64,000 nucleotides of DNA. Origin: Cornus controversa (Eukaryota > Streptophyta > Magnoliopsida > Cornales > Cornaceae). The first letter of the stretch is position 1; each line of letters begins with the position of its first letter. Of this stretch, positions 36,547-45,368 are shown piece by piece. A program made the translations under genes and the position numbers. The stretch covers positions 14,392,146 through 14,456,145 of the forward strand of contig CM048852.1 in the NCBI GenBank assembly GCA_026545225.1, read 5' to 3'. The notes beneath the pieces were generated by a model. That model was not told the DNA's origin, did no database searches, and worked only from the letters and a program-made list of their open reading frames with translations.

Positions 36547-36695
36547 GAAGATGATCCCATTTCCACTCTTGGCTATATCAATCGATCAGACTTCTATTCA
36601 AATTCACAAGACAAAGCAAGTGGGAATTTGTCCCCCGGCTCAAATCAAGTTTTGGTAGAAGGAGGGAGTCCCGAACTTTCTCCTAAGCATTTACT
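36547..36695 (+). pseudogene. Exon-like block, unidentified
   Basis: After a pyrimidine-rich stretch ending ttcgaag, an open frame reads EDDPISTLGYINR...DKASGNLSPGSNQVLVEGGSPELSPKH. Its composition (Asp, Ser, Pro, Asn) and lack of low-complexity bias differ from the surrounding intergenic frames, so I consider it a former exon. It may belong to the same gene as the CXC fragment 250 bp upstream, or to a separate fragment. I do not recognise the family. Confidence 0.4.
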
Positions 36696-39009
36696 TTCTG
36701 CATATTTTTTAATATTATTGCTTCAAGTTTCATGTTTGCTTAATAAAATAACCTGGATAATATTTCTTCACGTGTTTGAAATATTCTTGCTACTTTTGCT
36801 TGATAAAATAATGTGGATATTATGCCCATTGGATAGTATTTCCATGCATTCTCACTTATATATTTTTCAGGATGTCATATTGAGAAAGTTGTGGTCCTTA
36901 GGATGTCTCCCAACCCACCTCTCCAAGCATTAGAAAGATAGAATAATAACCTAGGTCAGCTCAACCCCCAACCTGGGCCAAGTTCCCAAACCCTTCTAGG
37001 CGTTCAAAATAATCATTTTCATGGTTTTTCGATCTTGATCTTTGATTTTTCACAAAAAAAAAAAATCTCAAACTCAAAATTCACTATTTTAAACTATTTC
37101 TTCATGATCTTCATAGGAATCACAATCTCTTCAAAATTTCTAAAAAATGCCACTTCCATTAATTTTTATAAAAATCACCTTTTTTAAAGTCAAAATAAAC
37201 TTTTTATAAAAAAGCCATCCCTTGTGTTTTTAACTCACTTTCTTAAATATCACTATGCCTCATCCAAAATACATTTTCTCAAAAGCCCTTTTTTCCAAAA
37301 TTCAAAATTCAAGATATCCCCAGCTTGTCATATTGTAGGTGCAAATTTGTGGGTATCGTTTCATTCCTAAGTGTTCAAATTAACAAGTGAATTGCATTGT
37401 TTACAACTCAAGCACAATATGGACTGATTGTAGCTAAAACTACACGACCTGATTACATCACTTGAGCATGGTCATCATAGGTGAAAAATTTTAAAGTACA
37501 TGTTCAATTCATCCGGTAGATATCTCTATGTTAAATGAGTTCTTGAGATTAACAAGTCAAAAATGAAGGGATGAGAGGCCATCATTTTCTCTATCCCAAG
37601 TTACATACAAATATTACCATTGATAACCCTTTTGAGCCAGTTTTATTTCTTTCATTAACCCAAGCTAGGGATCACGATGACGAAGACAGTGAGATGACAG
37701 TAGGCAAGTGATTTAATACCTAAGTGATCATGCCCCAAACTGGAGCAGCTTTTGAGTGATCATTAGTTCATCACCCAATTATGCGTCATATTTCGAGCCT
37801 AATATAACCTTTCTTTCTCAAACCACTTTACCCAAGGCCCCATTACAACCCCAAGTAAAGTCCTCTTTGATCAATGATGATTTGTTAACCAAGAAAACTC
37901 AACAACATGTGGTTTGATACCAAAGGAACAATACATGTCAACAAAAAATATTTCTCAAATGTTTTTTAAAAAAAGGTTCATAGGTGCTTGAGAATATAGA
38001 CAGTCAATCAAATATCGGTTTGAACATAGTTGAATGAATGTTATTCTTTAATTGACCACCTTTTCAAGGATATCCTTTTTAAAATAAAAACATCTTTTTT
38101 GAATTAAAGTTTTAAGAACTCTAAACAAATGTTTAAAAACTCTTCGGCAATTCCTTGTAAAATATCTTTTTAAAAAATTCTTCTCATATTTTAAGTCTAG
38201 TTTTTCAAGAATCATTTACAATTTTTAAAACATCTTTGGCAAGACTCTTCTCAAATTGCTTTTAAAAGCTCTTATGCTTTCAAATAGCTCTTTTCAAATT
38301 ACTCATAGTTTCCTTCAAAGTCATCTATGAACAACACCCATATTCTTGTATTTGGCCCTTGGGATGAACTACGTTCGACCTGATTCCTATTTCAATTGGG
38401 TTTGGTCATACCATTATTTACTTCACTATTTTCTCCACATTTCATATAACCATTTACTTCACTATTTAACTATTTATTTATTAAACCAGCCATACCTTTA
38501 TTTTGGTTCTGTGTATATAATATGTGGATACTTTCTCTCCATGAAAATTAAACTACTCGTGTTCAAGTACATGGTTTCTTACTTTTGGTTAATTATGAAT
38601 GTGCTTATCACATAAAATAGCACTAATGATCCTTACAACTGATATCATCTCAGTGGTTTCTTCCAGTTTCTTTATTGGACCCATTTTGGATTATGAATTT
38701 CTTCTTTCAAATTTTTTGTTGAATCTAATGGATCCAATCAGTTTTCGCGTGCTGCCATCTTAGTCTAGTAGCATTTTTTTTGTTATCATTTTTTTTTGCT
38801 TAGGTAAAAATTGTTACTCGCATACCGTGACAATACCCACTATAGGCTCAACGAGGAGAAGTTATACCAACTAGCATTGGCCTGATGAATGAAGTAGTAG
38901 CATTTCTTGTATTCTTCTTGTTAACAGTTCTGTTGAAAATAATTTTTCTACTTAAGTAGTTGACTTCTATGTTTCTTTTATATTCTTGAACAGATTTATA
39001 ATTATTTAG
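36696..39009. other. No recognisable gene
   Basis: A T-rich and A-rich stretch, possibly intronic to the gene relics on either side. The open frame at 38346-38615 is rich in Tyr and Leu and looks like chance. The phrase ttttttccaaaattcaaaattcaa and similar words repeat loosely between 37060 and 37320. Confidence 0.4.
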
Positions 39010-39272
39010 GTCATAGCTACTTTGATGGGACTTCTTGTTTGCTTCGCTATTGCAATTTTTTTTATTGCCATTTCTGGAATTGTATTCCGGTGGTTTTATG
39101 GAAGCTTTTGGACAATGACACTTATCAACTTCTTTGGAGGTGATCTTCTTGACCTTTCTTTTAATGTGGGAAGTATCATCTCTCTTTGTCTCTATGTTAA
39201 TTTTTCTTCCAACCGCACTGAGATTGGAGTTCTTTGGAATGCAAGGTGAAATTCACATTGAGCCATGCATGA
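39010..39272 (+). pseudogene. DnaJ-family (membrane J-protein) pseudogene, transmembrane exon, left part
   Basis: An acceptor-like tttag precedes 39010. The exon reads VIATLMGLLVCFAIAIFFIAISGIVFRW, then FYGSFWTM, which matches in layout the hydrophobic segment before the J domain in a plant DnaJ family with several membrane segments, where the order is (two or more) transmembrane runs, then LYGSFW. A frameshift follows GGDLL (about 39150). The exon is cut at 39272 by the Ty3 element, whose target duplication is catga. Reading from the last frame across the insertion, counting the duplication once, stays open into the right part, so the insertion lies inside an exon. Earlier exons were not found. 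Confidence 0.65.
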
Positions 39273-39661
39273 TGTAATACCCCAAAAATTTGGACGTCTA
39301 TTATTTTAAAGAATTTGAATTTCTTTATATTAATTTTTTTTATTAATTCATGTGAAATGCCTTATCTTTACATTTTATCATTTTATGTGAGTTGTTTTTC
39401 CTTTATATGCATTTTATCATTTCATGTGAATTGATAAGTTTGATTGTTATCATTTTATGTGGATTTTTTTTGTTTTATTGATTCCAATTATTTCATATGA
39501 ATTTCTCTGTTTATATTTTTATTATTTTATGTAAATTGTTTATTGATTATGTATTGTTTGATTTAAATCTTTTAAATGCTTTGGATTGGGCTAGGGAGGA
39601 ATCTGGGCTGGAATGGTTGGACTAGGGATATGCGTAAGTTGATGGGCTAGGGTAATGGTTA

Positions 39662-39696
<35 letters not shown>

Positions 39697-39736
39697 GTTT
39701 ATTTAGATTTTAGAAAAACAATAATAGAATAATAAA

Positions 39737-39747
39737 AAAATATATAA
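39737..39747 (+). promoter_or_regulatory. Candidate LTR TATA region
   Basis: AT motif followed after a short gap by ctagggtttctgcc and a purine-rich leader, in the order expected for a U3/R border. The 3' LTR has the AT run altered here (aaaaaaataagag). Placement is inferred. Confidence 0.35.
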
Positions 39748-41404
39748 CAGACTAGGGTTTCTGCCGTTTGCTTTACACACAAAAACCAAGAGAGAAACAA
39801 AAGAGAGAAAGTGAAGGAACGATCGGATGAACGACTTGTTGAATTGTCAAAGAGGCAAGCTTGATTCTTCTCTTTCCCTTTGAATCCGTATGCATAGTCT
39901 AAATCTTTGTCTATGATTGCTCTTTAAAATTTTGTGTATCTCATTTTATGGTAATTTATGTTGTTTTTGTTGAATTAAATTCGTGAGATCTTCTATGCCA
40001 ACTTAATATATATGAAGAATTAATATATGAACAAGTTCATGTATATATATAAATATATGATATGTGTGTAATAAGAAGTGAATTCATAATAGCATAAATT
40101 TAGGAGGATGAAGGATGTTAATTTGCTTTTGTTATGTTGTGGATTGTATGGGAAAATAACCTTGACCCTTATAAAATTAGATTTAGTGAAGTAGATTTAA
40201 ATTTTGAATTTTTTGCGAAGAACCCTAGAACTTGTGAATTAGGGGTTTCCAATTCGGGCCATTGTTGATGGGAATTTTTGTACCAATGAGTAGAGGGGCT
40301 CAAGAGGAGAAGAATGGTACAAAAATCAGGACAAACGGAGGTCGGGGGACACTGAAAAACCCCAGCGCGCTGGGGAAGAAGGCCCAACGGGACGCGCGTT
40401 GCCAGTGCGTGGGGGCGCGTCCGTCCGGTGGCCGAAAAATAATTTTTGGGCCCCACTCGCGAGAGCCCACCTCTGGGTCCGATATGGGCCCATTCCAAAT
40501 TAGTTTGGTATTTTTTTTGAATTTTTGAAATTTTTGGAAAAACTTGAAAATTTAGAAAATTATTTTTTAAAAATAGTTTTATAGTTCCAAAAATTCCCAA
40601 AATTTTATCTCATCTTTCTTGGGGGGTTTAAGGAGCTTGGGTTTTAAATTTCACGTCAAAAATATTTACCCTTGTTTTTAAATTGATTTTTAAAGTGTCT
40701 AAAAATTGGATTTTCCACCTTCTTTTATTTTAGAAAATACTTATAAATTTCCAAAAATTCCCAAAATTTTATTGTAGCTTCCTGGATATTAAATTAAGTT
40801 AGGTTTAAATTTTTATCTCGAAATGAGCCTCCATTGGTGTTCAATTAATTTTTAAAGTGTCTAAAAGTTGGGTTTCACCTTCTTTTATTTGTAGAAAATA
40901 TTTCAAAATTCTAGAAAATTCTAGAAAAACTTAGGTAACTTTATAAGGATGAAATACACCTGGTTTTTAAATTTTAGTTGGAAATAAGTTTCCCTTGTGG
41001 TTTTATCGATTTTAAAGTATGCCTCAAAAATTATGTTTTATTTTATTTTGCTGGAAAAATATTTTTTTAAAAAATTCCTAAAAATTAAGAAAATTCCATA
41101 ATGTTTAAATAGGGTTCTTAGAAGCATAATAGGCTCGATAACTTAAATTCGAGTTAGGTTTTGACTCCCTTGAAGGTTTAGATAAATTGGAGGTTTAATT
41201 GGGTGTTTGCTTCTAAAGTGGATAATTGTGTTATTTGATTTACTTGAATGTATTTTCCTTTGAAGTTATAAATTTCCATGAAATACTTGATTTTAGTTTA
41301 CTTGTGAACGAGTGATGATTCCACATCGGATAACTTAAATCACTTTGTTAATGCAAATTAAAATCATGATGAACCTTGTTTTTATTTTATGTTTCATATT
41401 GGGA

Positions 41405-41695
41405 AGGAGGCATGTAAGGATTGTCAGGCGTGTCAGGATCGCCCATATCTAATAAGGTATCTATACATTATATTTGGCATGTCAGGATTGTCAGGCGTGT
41501 AAGGATCGCCCATACCTAATAAGGTATCTATACATTATATTTGACATATCAGATTGCCAGGCATGTTAGGATCGCCCATACCTAATAGGGTATCTATACA
41601 TTTTATTTGGCATGTTAGGATTGCCAGACACGTCAGGATCACCCATACCTAATAAGGTATCTATACATTTTATTTGGCATGTCAGGATTGCTTAG
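41405..41695. repeat. LTR-internal tandem array, 4 units of about 67 bp (5' LTR)
   Basis: Each unit reads gcatgtcaggattg(c/t)caggcgtgt(c/a)aggatcgcccatacctaataaggtatctatacatt(a/t)tatttg, with minor changes. The 3' LTR has only two units. The two missing units account for nearly all of the 129-bp length difference between the LTRs. Confidence 0.95.
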
Positions 41696-42331
41696 ATTTA
41701 ATAACATGCATGCATATGTTTCTTTATTTTTGCATGATTAGGGTCTGTTGGGATAATGCATAAGAGGATTTTTATTTTTTAAAAACATGAACTGAATAAG
41801 GAATGACCTGGATCTTTACACATATATTTATCTCTTGTGTCCCTCACACTGAGGGTATGCATATTGGTTCTCTGATTGGGATGTAGTAGATAGAACTTGG
41901 TCGTGGGTTTAACCCACTTTGTTGATATTTCAGGTCCCAGGTAGGTTCCCCCGCAAGGATAGAGTACAGGGTTGGTTGTGGTAGGCATCTACTCTCATCG
42001 GTCATATGGTAGGAATCTATCTTATTATTTAGGAGTCAAACTATGAACTCGTTTGGAGATTTTGGTTGTTGGTTTAATTAGAGTTATAAACTTTTGTTCA
42101 TTCTGGTTAAGGGGTCCTTAGGTTACGGGACTTCCAACTTGTATTACCAGACATACAATTATTTATTTATCGGTTATTTCAATTCAGTGGGATTTTTTGT
42201 TCAGCTTTTAGAAGTTATTTATTTCTATCTTTTGTCCTCTATGCTTGTTATTATCAGTTCTTAACATTCCTCAGGTTTTGTGTATGAGACTGGCCACCTC
42301 ATGAGCAAAATCTTCTGGTGGGTATTTCATT

Positions 42332-42343
42332 TGGTATCATAGC
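42332..42343 (+). other. Primer binding site (tRNA-Met type)
   Basis: TGGTATCATAGC begins three bases after the LTR's terminal CA. It differs from the common plant site TGGTATCAGAGC at one position. Confidence 0.85.
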
Positions 42344-42492
42344 ATTTCAGGTTGAAATGTCCTCGGGTTTTAAGGGTCCATCGTATGGTATCTTCTGCGT
42401 TGAATATTTTGATAAATAGAATTCTAAATATAAAGTTCATAGTGTTTTAATCTATCCTCAGAGGTATTGATGTTTATTTGTTTCCTCTATAG

Positions 42493-44163
42493 ATGCCACC
42501 CTGTAGAAGGAGGAATATGAATGATATTCTAGGTCAGGGTTATGCTCAGGGTGGAGATGCAGAGATTCCTTCTAACTTTGTAACCATTATAACATAGGAT
42601 GTAGCTATCGGAGTGGTGACTACTTTTTAGAATCAACAGCCACCTCAGCAGCCACAGCAGATGGCACGGGTTCCATTACCTATGGAGCAGCCTAACACTT
42701 AGGAAAGGGTACGAAATTCCTTCACCAAAATGGAATCCACTAGAGTTTTCAGGATCTACAGAGGTACCGAGGTGTATCAATGGAGGAAAGATATTGAGTA
42801 CTATCTTCACATGGTTACGTTCACTGAGGTACAGAAACAAATGCTAGCTACCTTTAAGCTAGTGGGTAATGGATTGCAATGGTGGGAGTCGGTGACTACA
42901 CTAGAATAGCAGACCACATTCACCTATACATATTTTTATGTTAGCTTTGATGCTAAGTACTTCCCGTATGTAGTAAGGGCAGCCAAAAAGAAGGAATTTC
43001 TTGAGTTACAACAGGGGGACAGAACTGTGGCAACATATGAACAGGAATTCATCAATCTGTCGCTGTTTGCACCTAAGGAGGTAGACACCGAAGAAAAGAA
43101 GCTGTGATGTTTTGTTAATGGGTTAATTTGGCCTATTCAACAGGTCCTTCTGGGATGTCCAGCTTATACTACATATGCTCAGGTGGTGGATGCTAGGGGT
43201 GCACACGGTACGGCTCCTCACGGTTTTTGGTGGAACTGGAACCGTTACCAACGGTTCTTAATTTTTGGAACCAGAACTGGAACCGTTAAGGGTTAGAACT
43301 GTGAGGAACCGAACCTCGGTTCTTAGTTCGGTTCCGAACCGAGGTTCCTCAAATTTTTTTTTATTTTTTTATAAATGGTTCAATGAAGCTTGAAAATACA
43401 AAAATATATATATAAATAGAAAAATACCCTATTCATTGAATAAATGTGAGACCTATAATCTAAAAATGGCACCATATATATATAATTATTATATTATTAT
43501 ATATATATAATAAAAATTATATATATACAATAATTATATATATATATACACACATATTTAATATAGAACGGTTCCGGTTTCGGTTCGGTTCTAAGGAACC
43601 GTTACCTCCAACGGTTTCGGTACGGTACGATTCCACTGGCCCTGGAACCATAACTAGAACCATTGGTAATAGTTCCTAATTTTAGGAACCGAAACCGGAG
43701 CCAACGGTTCGGTACGATTTAGGTACGGTTCCCCTCAGTTCTGGTTTTGGTTCTAACGGTTCTTTGTGCACCCCTAGTGGATACTGCATTGCAGCACTGT
43801 CAGTCGAGAAAGGATTACAAGAAAGGGCATACAGAGAAATGACATGACAGAGAATTCACTGGTTAGACAGTGGAGAGAAGGAATGGGAATGGCAAGAGAC
43901 ATTTTGAGAGGGGCAGTCATTCAGGGCAGCAACCGTGGAAGAGACATAGATCCAACGGTGATGCTCAGAGAGGGGGAGCCTCTACTCACAGGAGGCATAA
44001 TGGGGTATCGCAGGCAGGTCGTGGTCAACAACAGGGAAATCAATTCAGGAGGCTTATCGGTGTGTTTAGTGGAAACTGTTATAGTTATGGTGAGCTAGGA
44101 CATTCAGCTAGGTATTGTCCTAACACTAATCAAGGAGAGTCTGGTCAGCAGAGACAGAGATAA
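42493..44163 (+). pseudogene. Gag of the Ty3 element, interrupted by a MITE
   Basis: Structural (capsid/nucleocapsid) polyprotein start. From MPPCRRRNMND at 42493 one frame runs to the MITE at 43194 with five in-frame stops (42595, 42628, 42700, 42907, 43105). Four are TAG where CAG would fit and one is TGA where CGA would fit. The capsid core is clear: FRIYRGTEVYQWRKDIEYYL, then LVGNGLQWWESV, FYVSFDAKYFP and REFLELQQG-type KKEFLELQQGDRTVATYEQEF. After the MITE the sequence continues to a zinc knuckle CYSYGELGHSARYC (44079-44120), in which the second Cys is Tyr. A separate frame covers 43870-44163. The length without the MITE is normal for the family. Confidence 0.92.
43194..43776. mobile_element. 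hAT-type MITE (583 bp) inside gag
   Basis: Terminal words TAGGGGTGCACA and TGTGCACCCCTA are inverted copies of each other. They are flanked by gtggatgc (43186-43193) and gtggatac (43777-43784), an 8-bp target duplication with one mismatch, as expected for hAT elements. The interior repeats cggttcggttc-like words in both orientations, making large parts self-complementary around a TA-rich centre (43395-43560). No open frame exists, so it is non-autonomous. It inserted after the Ty3 element. Confidence 0.95.
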
Positions 44164-44261
44164 CAACCACCTTTGCCAATACCACAGATTCTACAGATAC
44201 AGACACAACATCATCCAGTTTTACCTGCACCACCACTGCCTGCGGGGCATCCTAGACATAG

Positions 44262-44468
44262 ATGCATTATGAGAAAGTCTACAACGTTATGTCATATGAT
44301 GTGCGAACTCCTCAGGCGATTGAGGGTATGTTTCTTATCAATGGTAGAGTGGGTCGTATTTTATTTGATACTGGTGCATCACATTCCTTTGTATCTAGAG
44401 CATTTGCTAGCTTATCTGGTTTAGATATTCAGCTATGTACTTCTCCACTCATTATATCTATGCTGTAG
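44262..44468 (+). pseudogene. Aspartic protease domain of the Ty3 element
   Basis: Retroviral-type pepsin-fold protease that would cut the polyprotein. The frame contains GMFLINGRVGRILFDTGASHSF, with the catalytic D-T-G-A triad at about residues 36-39, followed by SRAFASLSGLDI. It ends at a TAG at 44466. A little downstream (44589-44603) the phrase RMD, stop, LSYHYAQ shows the usual GMDWL-type motif with Trp replaced by a TAG. The active-site motif is intact, but the polyprotein frame is not. Confidence 0.9.
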
Positions 44469-44707
44469 GGGGCTAGTACGGTTTTACGGGAATAGGGTAG
44501 TCAGGTTCCTATAGAGATTGGCAGACTCAGATTCTTGGCAGATTTATTGATCCTAGATATGCGATCATATGATGTTATACTCAGGATGGACTAGTTATCA
44601 CATTACCATGCCCAGGTTAATTGCCATGATATGGCAATTATCTTTGCTATACCGGGTCAGGAGATGTACTTGATTGTCATGGCGCAATCAAAAGGAGGGT
44701 TACGCAC

Positions 44708-45320
44708 TTGTTCTTTATCAATAAGGAGTCTCTGGAAGGAACTATAATATCTTTAGATTCTATTCCAGTGGTGCGAGACTTCCAGGATGTGTTTCAAGAG
44801 ATCCCAGGGTTACCACCTAGTTGTGAGATTGACTTTGTGATAGATTTAGCTCCAGGTACTAGACCTATTGCTAGGGCTCCATACAAGATAGCTCCTGTGG
44901 AAATGAGGGACTTGGGGGATAAGATTCAACAACTTTTTAGTCAGAAATTTATTCGCAGGAGTACTTCACTGTGGGGAGCACCAGTGTTGTTTGTGAAAAA
45001 GAAGGATGGGTCTCTTCATCTTTGTATTGACTATAGGGAATTGAATAAGGTAACAATCCGCAACAAGTACCCATTGCCTAAGATTGATGATTTGTTTGAT
45101 CAGTTGAAGGCAGCCACCTATTTCTTGAAGATAGATTTGAGATCCAGGTATCATCAGCTTTGAGTTAGGGAGCAGGATGTACCGAAGATAGCCTTCCTTA
45201 CTAGATATGGGTCACACGAGTTTCGGGTTAAGCCGTTTGGGTTAACAAAAGCCCCAGCTATTTTTATGGACTTGATGAATAGAGTGTTCAGGGCCTACTT
45301 GGACCAATTTTTTATTGTAG
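44708..45320 (+). pseudogene. Reverse transcriptase (Ty3/gypsy), truncated
   Basis: RNA-directed DNA polymerase, N-terminal part only. 44708-45163 reads [17 protein letters not shown], then [10 protein letters not shown], then [43 protein letters not shown] and [12 protein letters not shown]. The first catalytic Asp region (KIDL) is present. A TGA at 45161 stands where an Arg (CGA) is expected, and the frame then continues [16 protein letters not shown]...[21 protein letters not shown]...LDQFFIV. The second catalytic motif (usually Y/F-x-D-D) is missing: the sequence jumps at about 45320 to the region before the 3' LTR. Confidence 0.95.
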
Positions 45321-45356
45321 TATGAGCAGAATTCCGAGGACATAATTCCTCTTTTT

Positions 45357-45368
45357 AGGGGGGAAGAA
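45357..45368 (+). other. Polypurine tract
   Basis: aggggggaagaa lies directly before the TG of the 3' LTR, where second-strand priming takes place in LTR retrotransposons. Confidence 0.93.

Larger units (their letters stand above)
39273..42329 (+). repeat. 5' LTR of the Ty3 element
   Basis: Starts TGTAATACCCC and ends GGGTATTTCA. It contains a long ATT repeat (39663-39697; much shorter in the 3' LTR), a candidate TATA region (aaatatataac, about 39737-39747) ahead of agactagggtttctgcc, a GC-rich patch (about 40325-40500) and a four-unit tandem array (41405-41695). Confidence 0.95.

Noticed and set aside
38346-38615. 89-residue open frame rich in Tyr and Leu
   Set aside because: AT-rich low-complexity translation, with no motif and no splice context.
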